Assembly (NCBI RefSeq): GCF_017349075.1
Contig: NZ_JAFMOF010000004.1
Location: 992,001 to 1,056,000 of the forward strand
DNA: 64,000 nucleotides
Reading direction: 5' to 3'
Source: Streptomyces triculaminicus
GTDB taxonomy: Bacteria; Actinomycetota; Actinomycetes; Streptomycetales; Streptomycetaceae
Positions 32,096 through 41,647 of the stretch are shown here, piece by piece. The notes under the pieces are model-generated. The model worked only from the letters and a program-made list of their open reading frames with translations, did not search any database and had not been told where the DNA came from. A program made the translations under genes and the position numbers. Position 1 is the first letter of the stretch. Each line of letters starts with the position of its first letter.

Positions 32096-33493
32096 TCAGC
32101 GGCTCCCCACCGCCTGCTTCACCAGCGTGCGGCCGAAGTCCCACATCAGGCCGCCGCCGTTGTGGGCCTCGTCCATGACGGCCGTGAAGGCCTTCACGAA
32201 CCGGTCCACCTCGGGCTCGCCGATGATCAGCGGCGGGATCAGCTTGATGACCTCGAGGTGGTCGCCCGAGACCTGGGTGAGGATGCGGTGCCTGCGCAGC
32301 AGCGGCACCACGACCATCTGCGCGAACAGTCCCTTGCGGGCCGCCTGCAGCATCGTCCAGCGGCTGCGCAGCGCCAGCGACCTCGGCCTGCCGAACTCGA
32401 TGCCGACCATCAGGCCCCGGCCGCGCACCTCGTGCAGCAGCTCGTAGCGGTCGACCAGCGCCGCCAGCTTCGAGCGCAGCAGGTCTCCGGTGGTCCGGGC
32501 GTTCTCCACCAGACGCTCCTCCTCCATGACGGCGAGCACCGCCAGCCCGGCCGCCATGGCCTGGGCGTTGGAGCCGAAGCTGGCCGAGTGGACCAGCACC
32601 CGGTCCATGGAGGAGTAGACCTTCTTGAAGATCCAGTCCTTGCCGAGCGTGGCGCCGACGGGGACGTAGCCGCCGGACAGCGCCTTGGCCACGCACACCA
32701 GGTCCGGCTCCACGTCCCGCTCGTGCCGGTAGGCGAAGAAGTCGCCGGTCCGCCCGATGCCGGTCTGCACCTCGTCCGCGATCAGCAGCGCCTTGTGCCG
32801 GTGCAGCAGCTCCTGTGCCGCGCGCAGGAATCCGGGCGGCGCCTCGTGCACGCCCTTGCCCTGGACGGGCTCCACCACGAAGCCCGCCACGTCCCCCCGC
32901 TCCAGCTCCCGCTCCAGGCGCCCGAGGTCGCCGAGGGGGATCGCGGTGTCCGGCAGCAGGGGCGCGAAGCCGTCCCGGAAGCCCTCCTCGCCGTTGACCG
33001 ACAGGGAGCCCGCGGTCAGGCCGTGGAAGGCGTGCTCGCAGTAGAGGATCCTCGGTCTGCCGGTGGCGTACCGGGCGAACTTCAGCGCCGTCTCCACCGC
33101 CTCGGTGCCGCTGTTGCCGAAGAACACCCGGTCCAGGTGCGGCGCGTGGGCCAGCAGCTTCTCGGCGAGCAGGCCGGGCAGCGGGGGGCAGTCGAAGCGG
33201 GTGAGGTCGGCCAGCTGGGCGTCGAGGACGTCGTGCAACGCCTTGCGGACGACCGGGTGGTGCCGGCCCACCCCCATCACCCCGAAGCCGGCGAGCATGT
33301 CGAGGTAGTCCTGCCCGTCGGCGTCCCAGAAGTAGGCGCCCTCGGCGCGCTCGTAGACCTTGTCGAAGCCGATGGTGCGCAGCATGCGCGGCAGCTGGTG
33401 GTTGAGGTGCCGGGCGTGCAGGTCGTACCGCTCGCCGCCGCGCTCGGCCAGCAGGTGGGCCAGGTCGAAGCCCTTGGGGTCGTCGGCGGTCAT
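32096..33493 (-). CDS. hpnO: Class III aminotransferase of the hopanoid operon (HpnO-like)
   Basis: 465-residue PLP-dependent class III aminotransferase. The PLP Lys is in VCVAKALSGGYVPVGA, with IADEVQTGIGRTG supplying the pyridine-binding Asp and VFFGNSGTEAVETALKFAR the phosphate-binding region. HpnO forms aminobacteriohopanetriol from the ribosyl-derived side chain. The assignment rests on the family and its place as last gene of the hopanoid operon. Its ATG overlaps the dxs stop (ATGA), showing translational coupling. The N-terminus MTADDPKGFDLAHLLAERGG is typical of the Streptomyces protein. Confidence 0.88.
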   Translation of the reverse strand: MTADDPKGFDLAHLLAERGGERYDLHARHLNHQLPRMLRTIGFDKVYERAEGAYFWDADGQDYLDMLAGFGVMGVGRHHPVVRKALHDVLDAQLADLTRFDCPPLPGLLAEKLLAHAPHLDRVFFGNSGTEAVETALKFARYATGRPRILYCEHAFHGLTAGSLSVNGEEGFRDGFAPLLPDTAIPLGDLGRLERELERGDVAGFVVEPVQGKGVHEAPPGFLRAAQELLHRHKALLIADEVQTGIGRTGDFFAYRHERDVEPDLVCVAKALSGGYVPVGATLGKDWIFKKVYSSMDRVLVHSASFGSNAQAMAAGLAVLAVMEEERLVENARTTGDLLRSKLAALVDRYELLHEVRGRGLMVGIEFGRPRSLALRSRWTMLQAARKGLFAQMVVVPLLRRHRILTQVSGDHLEVIKLIPPLIIGEPEVDRFVKAFTAVMDEAHNGGGLMWDFGRTLVKQAVGSR

Positions 33494-35430
33494 GCGGTGC
33501 TCTCCTCCTTGACGGCCGTCTCCTCGGCGCGGGCCAGGGCCTCGCTGATCCGGCCGGCGATCTCGGCGGGGGTCAGGCCGAGGTCGGCGAGCACCTCGGC
33601 CCGCTTGGCGTGCGCCAGGAACTGCTCGGGGATGCCGAAGGTCCGTACGGGCAGGTCGACGCCCGCGTCGCGCAGCGCCTGGGACACGGCCCAGCCGACG
33701 CCGCCGGTACGGCTGTTGTCCTCGGCCACGGCGACCAGGCGGTGGCGCGCGGCGAGGCCGGGCAGGGCCTCGTCGACCGGCTTGACCCAGCGCGGGTCGA
33801 CGACCGTGCAGGTGGTGCCGCGATCCCGCAGCAGCCCGGCGACGTCCAGCCCCACCTCCGCCATGGCCCCGACGGCGACGAACAGCACGTCGGCGCCGTC
33901 GCCCTCGCCGTCGTTCACGCCCTCGTCCGCGCCGTCCGGCCGGGCCAGGACGTCCATGCCGCCGACCCGTCCGACGGCCGGGATGTCCCGGCCCACGGTC
34001 TCCTTCGGGAAGCGCACGACGGTCGGGGCGTCCTCGACGGCCACGGCCTCGCGCAGCTGGGCGCGCAGCTGGCCGGCGTCGCGCGGGGCGGCGATGCGCA
34101 GGCCGGGGACGACCTGGAGGATCGACATGTCCCACATGCCGTTGTGGCTGGGCCCGTCGGTGCCGGTGACGCCGGCCCGGTCCAGCACGAACGTCACCCC
34201 GCACCTGTGCAGGGCCACGTCCATGAGCACCTGGTCGAAGGCGCGGTTGAGGAAGGTGGCGTAGACGGCGAAGACGGGGTGCAGGCCGCCGGTGGCCAGC
34301 CCGGCGGCCGACACCGCGCCGTGCTGCTCGGCGATGCCGACGTCCCAGACCCGGTCGGGGTAGGCCTCGGCGAACTTCGTCAGCCCCACCGGGTGCAGCA
34401 TCGCCGCCGTGATGGCGACGACGTCGGGCCGCTCGGCACCGATCCTGAGCATCTCGTCGCCGAAGACGGACGTCCACGACATGCCCGTGGAGGGGGACAG
34501 CGGTTCGCAGGTCAGCGGGTTCATCACGCCGACCGTGTGGAAACGGTCCGCCTCGTCCTCCAGCGCCGGCCGGTAGCCGCGCCCCTTCTGGGTGCGGCAA
34601 TGTACGAGGACCGGGCCGTGGAAGCGCTTGGCCCGGCGCAGCGCCGACTCGACGGCGGCGATGTCGTGCCCGTCTATCGGGCCGAGGTACTTCAGGCCCA
34701 GGTCCTCGAACATGCCCTGGGGGGCGAAGGTGTCCTTGAAGCCCTTCTTCGCGCCGTGCAGCGACTCGTAGAGCGGCCTGCCGAGGACCGGGACGCGCAG
34801 GACCGCGTCCTTGCCCCACGACAGGGCGCGTTCGTAGCCGTCGGTGGTGCGCAGCGTGGCCAGGTGGTCGGCGAGGCCGCCGATGGTGGGCGCGTAGCTG
34901 CGGGCGTTGTCGTTGACGACGATGATCAGCTGCCGGTCCTTGGCGGCGGCGATGTTGTTCAGCGCCTCCCAGGCCATGCCGCCGGTGAGCGCGCCGTCGC
35001 CGATGACGGCGACGACATGGCGGTTCCAGCGGCCGAGGACCTGGTTGGCCTTGGCGAGGCCGTCGGCCCAGCCCAGGACGGTGGAGGCGTGGCTGTTCTC
35101 GATGACGTCGTGCTCGGACTCCTCGCGGGAGGGATAGCCCGACAGGCCTCCCTTGCCGCGCAGCTTGGAGAAGTCCTGTCGCCCGGTCAGCAGCTTGTGG
35201 ACGTAGCTCTGGTGGCCGGTGTCCCACAGGATGCGGTCGGCGGGCGAGTCGAAGGCGCGGTGCAGGGCGATGGTCAGCTCCACCACGCCGAGGTTCGGCC
35301 CGAGGTGGCCGCCGGTCCTGGCCACGGCGTGGACCAGGAAGTGGCGGATCTCCTCGGCGAGGTCGGTCAGGTCCTCCCCGTCCAGTGCCTTCACGTCGTG
35401 CGGACCGCGGATGTTCTCCAGCAACGACAC
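33490..35430 (-). CDS. dxs: 1-deoxy-D-xylulose-5-phosphate synthase
   Basis: 646 residues, full length. Three transketolase-type domains: the N-terminal TPP motif GDGALTGGMAWEALNN...NDN near 150-175, the pyrimidine-binding domain (HDIAAVESALRRA; GIAEQHGAVSAAGLATGG near 370) and the C-terminal domain (VDPRWVKPVDEAL). It condenses pyruvate and glyceraldehyde-3-phosphate, the first step of the MEP isoprenoid route. Inside the hopanoid operon it is probably a pathway-dedicated second copy, since Streptomyces usually have another dxs elsewhere. GTG start with AGGAGGGGG upstream; a 57-base gap follows ispG. Confidence 0.96.
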   Translation of the reverse strand: MSLLENIRGPHDVKALDGEDLTDLAEEIRHFLVHAVARTGGHLGPNLGVVELTIALHRAFDSPADRILWDTGHQSYVHKLLTGRQDFSKLRGKGGLSGYPSREESEHDVIENSHASTVLGWADGLAKANQVLGRWNRHVVAVIGDGALTGGMAWEALNNIAAAKDRQLIIVVNDNARSYAPTIGGLADHLATLRTTDGYERALSWGKDAVLRVPVLGRPLYESLHGAKKGFKDTFAPQGMFEDLGLKYLGPIDGHDIAAVESALRRAKRFHGPVLVHCRTQKGRGYRPALEDEADRFHTVGVMNPLTCEPLSPSTGMSWTSVFGDEMLRIGAERPDVVAITAAMLHPVGLTKFAEAYPDRVWDVGIAEQHGAVSAAGLATGGLHPVFAVYATFLNRAFDQVLMDVALHRCGVTFVLDRAGVTGTDGPSHNGMWDMSILQVVPGLRIAAPRDAGQLRAQLREAVAVEDAPTVVRFPKETVGRDIPAVGRVGGMDVLARPDGADEGVNDGEGDGADVLFVAVGAMAEVGLDVAGLLRDRGTTCTVVDPRWVKPVDEALPGLAARHRLVAVAEDNSRTGGVGWAVSQALRDAGVDLPVRTFGIPEQFLAHAKRAEVLADLGLTPAEIAGRISEALARAEETAVKEESTA

Positions 35431-35487
35431 GCCGGCCCCCTCCTCTTCTGTCGGCCTGGTGCGCCAGGCTCGTTCGGACCCCGCCGG

Positions 35488-36654
35488 TCAGACGACGGTG
35501 ACGGCGGGGCTCCCCGACAGGGCGCCGTCCTTCTCCATCTGCTCGGCGAGCTTCAACGCTTCGTCGATGAGGGTCTCGACGATCTTCGACTCGGGGACGG
35601 TCTTGATGACCTCGCCCTTGACGAAGATCTGGCCCTTGCCGTTGCCGGAGGCGACGCCCAGGTCGGCCTCGCGGGCCTCGCCGGGGCCGTTGACGACACA
35701 GCCCATGACGGCGACGCGCAGCGGAACCTCCATCCCCTCCAGGCCCGCGGTCACCTGGTCCGCGAGTTTGTAGACGTCCACCTGCGCCCGGCCGCAGGAG
35801 GGACACGAGACGATCTCCAGGCGGCGCCGGCGGAGGTTGAGGGACTCCAGGATCTGGATGCCGACCTTGATCTCCTCGGCCGGCGGGGCCGACAGGGAGA
35901 CGCGGATGGTGTCGCCGATGCCCTCGGAGAGCAGCGCGCCGAAGGCGACGGCGGACTTGATGGTGCCCTGGAAGGCCGGGCCCGCCTCGGTGACGCCCAG
36001 GTGCAGCGGGTAGTCGCACTGGGCGGCCAGCCGGCGGTAGGCGTTGACCATCACGACCGGGTCGTTGTGCTTGACCGAGATCTTGATGTCGCGGAAGCCG
36101 TGCTCCTCGAAGAGGGATGCCTCCCACAGCGCCGACTCCACCAGCGCCTCGGGGGTGGCCTTGCCGTACTTCTGCAGCAGGCGGCGGTCCAGCGAGCCGG
36201 CGTTCACGCCGATACGGATCGGGGTGCCGGCCGCCGAGGCGGCGCGCGCGATCTCCTTGACCTTGTCGTCGAACTGCCGGATGTTGCCCGGGTTCACACG
36301 CACCGCCGCGCAGCCGGCGTCGATGGCCGCGAAGACGTACTTCGGCTGGAAGTGGATGTCCGCGATCACCGGGATCCGGGACTTCTTCGCGATGACCGGC
36401 AGCGCGTCGGCGTCGTCCTGGGTCGGGCAGGCGACGCGCACGATCTGACAGCCGGCGGCCGTGAGCTCGGCGATCTGCTGCAGCGTCGCGCCGACGTCCG
36501 CCGTGACCGTCGTGGTCATCGACTGCACCGACACCGGGGCGTCGCCGCCGACGGGGACCGGCCCGACCTGGATGCGCCGCGAGGGGCGGCGCACCGCGAG
36601 CGGCCGGGCCGGGGCCGTGGGCAGCCCGAGGGAGACGGGCTCCGTCGTGGCCAC
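35488..36654 (-). CDS. ispG: 4-hydroxy-3-methylbut-2-enyl diphosphate synthase (flavodoxin)
   Basis: 388 residues, the short bacterial form. N-terminal TIM-barrel (VQSMTTTVTADVGATLQQIA, RVACPTQDDADAL, VIADIHFQPKYVFAAIDAG) and C-terminal 4Fe-4S domain with Cys in SCPSCGR and MGCVVNGPGEA and the downstream Glu. It converts MEcPP to HMBPP in the MEP pathway. The start is the GTG at 36654, five bases after the hpnH stop, with CGGGG upstream; a Val-Ser start 27 bases further in is less well supported. Likely a second, hopanoid-dedicated copy, as with dxs. Confidence 0.95.
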   Translation of the reverse strand: MATTEPVSLGLPTAPARPLAVRRPSRRIQVGPVPVGGDAPVSVQSMTTTVTADVGATLQQIAELTAAGCQIVRVACPTQDDADALPVIAKKSRIPVIADIHFQPKYVFAAIDAGCAAVRVNPGNIRQFDDKVKEIARAASAAGTPIRIGVNAGSLDRRLLQKYGKATPEALVESALWEASLFEEHGFRDIKISVKHNDPVVMVNAYRRLAAQCDYPLHLGVTEAGPAFQGTIKSAVAFGALLSEGIGDTIRVSLSAPPAEEIKVGIQILESLNLRRRRLEIVSCPSCGRAQVDVYKLADQVTAGLEGMEVPLRVAVMGCVVNGPGEAREADLGVASGNGKGQIFVKGEVIKTVPESKIVETLIDEALKLAEQMEKDGALSGSPAVTVV

Positions 36655-36659
36655 GACGG

Positions 36660-37682
36660 TCAGCCCCGGTTCCCGGAGACGGTCTCCCGGGCCGCTCGCA
36701 GCGATTCCTTGAGCGAGCCCATCGTGGCCAGCACCGCCGTGGGTTCGTAGCCGCAGTGGGCCATGCAGTTGGCGCACCGGGGGTCCTTGCCCCGCCCGTA
36801 CTTCTCCCACTCGGTCTCCTCGATGAGCTGCCGGTACGTGGGGACGTAGCCGTCGCTCATCAGGTAGCAGGGACGCTGCCAGCCGAAGAGGGAGTAGTTG
36901 GGGATGGCCCACGCAGTGCACGGGAAGTCGGCCTTGCCCTCGAGGAAGTCGAGGAAGAGCGGGCTGTGGTTGAGCCGCCAGCGCCGCCGGTTGCCGCCGG
37001 CGAAGGCCTTCTTGAACAGCTCGCGGGTCTGCTCGACGCCCAGGAAGTGCTCCTGGTCCGGTGCCTTCTCGTAGGCGTAGGCGGGCGAGATCATCATCTC
37101 GTCCACCTGCAGGTCGTCGTTGAGGTAGTTCAGCACCTCGATGACGGTCTGCGCGGTGTCGGTGTTGAAGAACGTCGAGTTGGTGGTGACCCGGAAGCCG
37201 CGGCGCTTGGCCTCCTTGATCGCCTCCACCGCCTCGTCGAAGACGCCCTCCTTGGCGACCGACTCGTCGTGCCGCTCGCGCAGCCCGTCGATGTGCACCG
37301 CGAACGCGAAATAGGGAGAAGGGGTGAACTTCTCCATCTTCTTCCGCATCAGCAGGGCGTTGGTGCAAAGGAAGACGTATTTCTTCCGGGCCACCAGCTG
37401 CCGCACGATTTCATCGATCTGCGGGTGCATCAAAGGCTCGCCGCCGGCGATGGAAACCATGGGTGCACCGGATTCCAGCACCGCGCCGACCGCCTGGGCG
37501 ACGGGCATGCGCTGTTTCAGCACACCGGCCGGATGCTGGATCTTCCCGCAGCCCTCGCATTTGAGGTTGCAGGCGAAAAGCGGCTCGAGCTCCACGATCA
37601 GCGGGAACTTCTCCCGCTTGCGCAGCTTCTGTTCAAAGAGATAGGTCCCGACCCGGATGGTCTGGCGGAGCGGCATGGCCAT
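36660..37682 (-). CDS. hpnH: Adenosyl-hopene transferase, radical SAM HpnH
   Basis: 340 residues. Radical SAM cluster motif CNLKCEGCG (CxxxCxxC, near 38-45), followed by SIAGGEPLMHPQIDEIV and a C-terminal DUF3463 domain with Cys in KDPRCANCMAHCGYEPTAVL. It adds a 5'-deoxyadenosyl group to hopene (diploptene), starting the extended side chain. ATG at 37682 with AGGAGGTG eight bases upstream; a longer frame start overlaps hpnG and lacks a site. Five bases separate its stop from the hpnG frame end, consistent with one transcript. Confidence 0.97.
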   Translation of the reverse strand: MAMPLRQTIRVGTYLFEQKLRKREKFPLIVELEPLFACNLKCEGCGKIQHPAGVLKQRMPVAQAVGAVLESGAPMVSIAGGEPLMHPQIDEIVRQLVARKKYVFLCTNALLMRKKMEKFTPSPYFAFAVHIDGLRERHDESVAKEGVFDEAVEAIKEAKRRGFRVTTNSTFFNTDTAQTVIEVLNYLNDDLQVDEMMISPAYAYEKAPDQEHFLGVEQTRELFKKAFAGGNRRRWRLNHSPLFLDFLEGKADFPCTAWAIPNYSLFGWQRPCYLMSDGYVPTYRQLIEETEWEKYGRGKDPRCANCMAHCGYEPTAVLATMGSLKESLRAARETVSGNRG

Positions 37683-37687
37683 CTGGC

Positions 37688-38338
37688 TCACCTCCTGGGG
37701 AGCAGCAAAGAACGGTGCCATTCGAAAAAGGCCGGCAGGACGGTGCGGAGTACGCGGAAGGCCGATATTCCACCCCGCAGGGTCCCGATTCGTACCAGTT
37801 CATGTTCTGGAGCGTCCACGACCACTCTTACGGCCGCAACCGGGCGGGAACCCGCTCGAACGGCGCTTCGGAGCGTGGCGGCGGACTCCATGTCCGTGGC
37901 GAGCGCACCCGCGGCGTGCAGCGCCTGTCGTTCCGCGCCGCGCACGACGTGGTCCGAGCCCACCAGCGGCCCGGTGTGGATGACGCGCCGGGGCGCGAGG
38001 CGGGCGAGCTCCTTGGCGAGCAGCTCGGCGCCGACGCACTCCGTGCGGCCCGCGCCGTCGCGCGTCTCGTCGGCGACGACCAGGTCGCCGGGGTGCATCC
38101 CGGGGGCCAGGCCGGCGCAGAAGCCCGTGGCGATCACGGCCGCGTCGCGCAGGGCCTCGTCCTCGCCCAGGGCCCGGGCGACGGCGCGCTCGGCGGCCTG
38201 CGGGCCCATGCCGGTGCGCAGGACGGTCACGGGTCCGGCCGCGCCGCCCTGGCCGCCGCGCAGGGCGAGGCGCTCGATGCCGAGCGCACAGGCGATCAGC
38301 AGCGGGGCGGGGGCCGGCGTGACCGTACCGGGCTTCAT
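37688..38338 (-). CDS. hpnG: Hopanoid nucleoside phosphorylase HpnG
   Basis: 216 residues. Purine-nucleoside-phosphorylase/MTAN fold: GMGPQAAERAV near the N-terminus, VIATGFCAGLAPGMHPGDLVV and the catalytic DMESAA near 150. It removes adenine from adenosylhopane, giving ribosylhopane. The ATG overlaps the shc stop by one base (TGATG). Confidence 0.95.
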   Translation of the reverse strand: MKPGTVTPAPAPLLIACALGIERLALRGGQGGAAGPVTVLRTGMGPQAAERAVARALGEDEALRDAAVIATGFCAGLAPGMHPGDLVVADETRDGAGRTECVGAELLAKELARLAPRRVIHTGPLVGSDHVVRGAERQALHAAGALATDMESAATLRSAVRAGSRPVAAVRVVVDAPEHELVRIGTLRGGISAFRVLRTVLPAFFEWHRSLLLPRR

Positions 38339-40356
38339 CAGCCCTCCAGCCGTTCGTCGGCGAAGGGCTCGCCGTGCAGGTACCGGCCGAGCGCGGTGAG
38401 CGGGAAGACCTGGCGGTAGAGGTGGTAGTTGATGGAGAAGTCCCACGGGAAGCCGGTGCCGGTGAAGTACGGCTCGTCCCAGGAGCCGTCCTCGGCCTGC
38501 GTGTCGGTCAGGTGGGCCACGCCCCGGACCACGGCCTCGCTGTCGCGCTCCCCGGCGGCCAGCAGGGCCAGCAGGGCCCACGCCGTCTGCGAGGGGGTGG
38601 ACGCGCCGCGCCCGATCCACTCGGGGTCGCGGTACGAGCGCAGGTCCTCGCCCCAGCCGCCGTCCGGGTTCTGCACCTCGCGCAGCCACGCGACGGCCCG
38701 GCGCACGGCCGGATGCGAGGCGGGGATCCCGGCGGCCACCAGGGCGGGGAGCACGGACCCGGTGCCGTAGACGTAGTTGACGCCCCAGCGGCCGAACCAG
38801 GCGCCGGACTCCTCCTGCTCGCCCAGCAGCCACTCGATGCCGCGCCGGGTGCGCGGGTCGTGCCGCTTGCCGAGGACGGCCAGCATCTCGACGACGTGCG
38901 CGGTGACGTCGGCGGACGGCGGGTCGACGACCTCGCCGAAGTCGCAGAACGGCAGCCGGTTGGGGAAGGGGCTGGTGTTGTCGGCGTCGAAGGCGCCCCA
39001 GGCGCCGTTCCTCGACTGCATGCCCACCGTCCAGCGGGCGGCGCGGGCGAGGGCCCTCTCCACCCGGGCGGGGTCGGGGTGCGCGACGCGCTTGAGGGCG
39101 AGGGCGACCTCGGCGGTGTCGTCGATGTCGGGGTAGTTGTCGTTGTCGAACTCGAAGGCCCAGCCACCCGGGGGAAGTTCCGGCCGGCGCACGGCCCAGT
39201 CGCCGGAGCGCAGGATCTGCTCGTCGAGCATCCAGTCGGCGGCCCTGACCAGCGCCGGGTGGTCGGCGGGCACGCCCGCGTCGGCGAGCGCGATGGTGGC
39301 CAGGCAGGTGTCCCAGACCGGGGACTGACAGGCCTCGATCATCCGGACGGGGGCGCCGTCCGCGTCCTCGTGCCAGACGGCGAAACGGTCCAGCGACTCG
39401 AGCCCGGCGCGCAGCACCGGGTGGTGGAGGTCGTAGCCGAGGAGGTTCAGGGCGATGACGGAGTAGACGGCGGGGGGCTGGATGCCGCCCCAGCAGCCGT
39501 CGTTCTCCTGGCGCTCGATGATCCAGCGGGCCGCGGAGTTCAGCGCCGCGCGGCGCAGCGGGCCCACCGGGAAGCGGTGGTAGAGGTGCAGCGCCTTGTC
39601 CATGCGCTGGAAGAGGCCGTCCCAGGTGGTGGCCGGGGCGAGCGGGCGCTGCGGGTTCGGCCGACGGGGGTCGGTGTGGAGCTCGTCGAGGCCGAAGGGG
39701 GCGGGCCGTACGGGCCGCAGGGCCGAGACGATCGTCAGGGGGACGATGGTCTGCCGGGCCCACTGGCCGAAGTCGTAGATGTTGAGGGGGAATCGCTTCG
39801 GCAGGTACATGATCTCCGGCGGCAGCTCGGGGAGATCCTCCCACCGCCACCAGCCGAAGAGGGCCAGCCAGATGCGGGTGAAGACGCGGGTGGCGGCGAT
39901 GCCGCCCTGCTCGCGGACCCAGGCGGAGGCGGCGGTCATGTGCGGCGCGTCGGGGGCGTCCCCGGCGAGCCGCAGCGCGACATAGGCCTCGACGGTGGCG
40001 GAGAGTTCCGGGGGCCCGTTGTGGAAGGTGGCCCAGGTGCCGTCGGGGAGCTGCCGCGAGCGGATGAAGCGGGCGGCCGCCGCGGTGGTCTTCTCGTCGC
40101 GGACGCCGAGGAACTGACGGAGCAGCAGGTCTTCGGCGTCCATGGTGACGTTGGTCTCCAGGTCGCCCTTCCACCAGCCCCGCGGGTCCTGGCGGGTGAG
40201 GAGGTGCTCGACGGCGCGGGCGGTGGCCCGCTCCACGGCTTCGCGCCCCTTGGGCGGCTCGGCGTCCGTCGCCGCGCCGGGTGGCGCGGTGGTGCTCTGG
40301 CCGGCCTCGGCCACCCGGGGCGGTAGCGCCCCGGTGCCGTCGGTCGTCGCTGTCAT
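38338..40356 (-). CDS. shc: Squalene-hopene cyclase
   Basis: 672 residues, full length. The catalytic acid motif DxDD is present as DIDDTAE near residue 412, and several QW repeats are visible (QNPDGGWGEDLRSY, QEDGSWDEPYFTGTG, QENDGCWGG). An N-terminal extension of about 30 residues precedes the first alpha-barrel (AVERATARAVEHLLTRQDPR). It cyclises squalene to hopene/hopanol at the membrane. ATG with GGGGAA upstream. It is preceded by a 151-base gap with its own hairpin and repeats, so a second promoter is possible. Confidence 0.98.
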   Translation of the reverse strand: MTATTDGTGALPPRVAEAGQSTTAPPGAATDAEPPKGREAVERATARAVEHLLTRQDPRGWWKGDLETNVTMDAEDLLLRQFLGVRDEKTTAAAARFIRSRQLPDGTWATFHNGPPELSATVEAYVALRLAGDAPDAPHMTAASAWVREQGGIAATRVFTRIWLALFGWWRWEDLPELPPEIMYLPKRFPLNIYDFGQWARQTIVPLTIVSALRPVRPAPFGLDELHTDPRRPNPQRPLAPATTWDGLFQRMDKALHLYHRFPVGPLRRAALNSAARWIIERQENDGCWGGIQPPAVYSVIALNLLGYDLHHPVLRAGLESLDRFAVWHEDADGAPVRMIEACQSPVWDTCLATIALADAGVPADHPALVRAADWMLDEQILRSGDWAVRRPELPPGGWAFEFDNDNYPDIDDTAEVALALKRVAHPDPARVERALARAARWTVGMQSRNGAWGAFDADNTSPFPNRLPFCDFGEVVDPPSADVTAHVVEMLAVLGKRHDPRTRRGIEWLLGEQEESGAWFGRWGVNYVYGTGSVLPALVAAGIPASHPAVRRAVAWLREVQNPDGGWGEDLRSYRDPEWIGRGASTPSQTAWALLALLAAGERDSEAVVRGVAHLTDTQAEDGSWDEPYFTGTGFPWDFSINYHLYRQVFPLTALGRYLHGEPFADERLEG

Positions 40357-40507
40357 GGCTTCCCCTAATGCAGTGAGTTTCTTCTCTGCCGTACTGCTTG
40401 TTACTGCCGTACTTGGGGGGGGGTTCCGTCGGCCGGCGCCGAGCAGGGCACCGGCCGGCGACCGCGAGGGTGGCTAGTTCGGGTGAATGGCGATCCTCTT
40501 TCGTTCC
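40357..40507 (-). promoter_or_regulatory. Hairpin, repeat and G9/C9 tract upstream of shc
   Basis: The only sizeable break inside the hopanoid operon. It contains a GC-rich near-perfect inverted repeat (CGGCCGGCGCC / GGCACCGGCCG, about 40430-40458, one mismatch), a nine-base G-run on the plus strand (40415-40423), and two direct copies of CTGCCGTACT 18 bases apart (40386-40395 and 40404-40413). This could be an attenuator followed by an internal promoter for shc. Confidence 0.4.
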
Positions 40508-41647
40508 TCAGCTCTTGCGCACGACGACGAAGTCGGCGAGCGCGGTCAGCTGCGCCCGGACCTCGGCCGGCATGTCGATCGCGCTCAGGGCCTGGATGGC
40601 CGTGGCGTGCTGGCGACGGGCCTCCTCGGAGGTCCACTCGCGGCCGCCCGCCTCCTCGATCAGCGCCGCGCGGCTGGCGAACTCTTCCTCGGTGAAGTGG
40701 GCGAGCTGAGCGTCGCTCAGCTTGGCGTCGTCGGCGAGGATCCGGGCCAGCCGCTCGGAGGCCGGGCCGCCCGCCGCGAGGGCGGCGACGACCGGGAGGG
40801 ACTTCTTGCGCTGGCGCAGGTCGCTCCAGGTCTGCTTGCCGGTGGTCTCCGGGTCGCCCCAGATGCCCAGCAGGTCGTCGACGGCCTGGAAGGCGAGGCC
40901 GAGGTGGTAGCCGTAGGCCTCCAGGGTGTCGGCCGTACGGTCGTCGGCACCGCCGAGGACCGCGCCGATGGAGACCGCGCAGGCCAGCAGGGCGCCGGTC
41001 TTGTTGCCCTCCATCTCCAGGCATTCCTCGACGGTGACCCGCTCGCGGTGCTCGTAGGAGATGTCCTGGGCCTGGCCGTCGATGAGCTTGCGGGTGGCGG
41101 TGGTCAGCCGCCGGGTGGCCCGGCCCGCCTCGACGGTGCCGAGCTCGAGGAGCACCTCGTTGGCGAGCGCGAAGAGCGCGTCGCCCACGAGGATGGCCTG
41201 GGCCGGGCTGTAGGCCTTCCAGACGGTGTCGCGGTGGCGGCGCTGCTCGTCGCCGTCCATCAGGTCGTCGTGCAGCAGCGAGAAGTTGTGCACGAGCTCG
41301 ACGGCGACGGCGCCGGGGACGCCCACCTCGGGAGCGGCGCCCGCCGCCTCGGCGGACAGCAGGGCGAGGGCGGGCCGGATGGCCTTGCCGCTGTCGCCGT
41401 GCGCCGGCCGGCCTTCGACGTCGATCCAGCCGAAGTGGTAGGCGGCGACGGTGTCCATGGGTGCCGCGAGCCGGTTGACGGCGGCACGCAGCACCGGCGT
41501 GGCAAGCGTCCGTCCGCGCTCCAGCAGGGCGCGAACGCCCGCGGTGTCGACAGCTGGGATCGCCGATGTCACGGTCTCTCCTCTGGTGATCGTGCTCACG
41601 CGCGTCCCGCCTGCGGGAACGCGCGCCTTGATGGCTCGCTGGTTCAT
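40508..41647 (-). CDS. Polyprenyl (farnesyl) diphosphate synthase of the hopanoid operon
   Basis: 379 residues. Trans-isoprenyl diphosphate synthase with first Asp-rich motif LLHDDLMDGDEQRR and second motif AFQAVDDLLGIWGD. Located between hpnE and shc, it should supply farnesyl diphosphate for squalene formation; the residue pattern before the first motif (VHNFSLL) does not fix chain length beyond a short-chain product. ATG at 41647 overlaps the hpnE stop (ATGA). The N-terminal 25 residues precede the usual start region (SAIPAVDTAGVRALLERGR), so an internal start is possible. Confidence 0.93.
   Translation of the reverse strand: MNQRAIKARVPAGGTRVSTITRGETVTSAIPAVDTAGVRALLERGRTLATPVLRAAVNRLAAPMDTVAAYHFGWIDVEGRPAHGDSGKAIRPALALLSAEAAGAAPEVGVPGAVAVELVHNFSLLHDDLMDGDEQRRHRDTVWKAYSPAQAILVGDALFALANEVLLELGTVEAGRATRRLTTATRKLIDGQAQDISYEHRERVTVEECLEMEGNKTGALLACAVSIGAVLGGADDRTADTLEAYGYHLGLAFQAVDDLLGIWGDPETTGKQTWSDLRQRKKSLPVVAALAAGGPASERLARILADDAKLSDAQLAHFTEEEFASRAALIEEAGGREWTSEEARRQHATAIQALSAIDMPAEVRAQLTALADFVVVRKS

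Noticed and set aside
32162..34264. Long plus-strand frames across the hopanoid operon (also 33610-36750, 36756-38399, 38374-40326, 40487-41677, 41674-43593)
   Set aside because: All lie antisense to well-recognised enzymes and read as low-complexity translations typical of GC-rich shadow frames.
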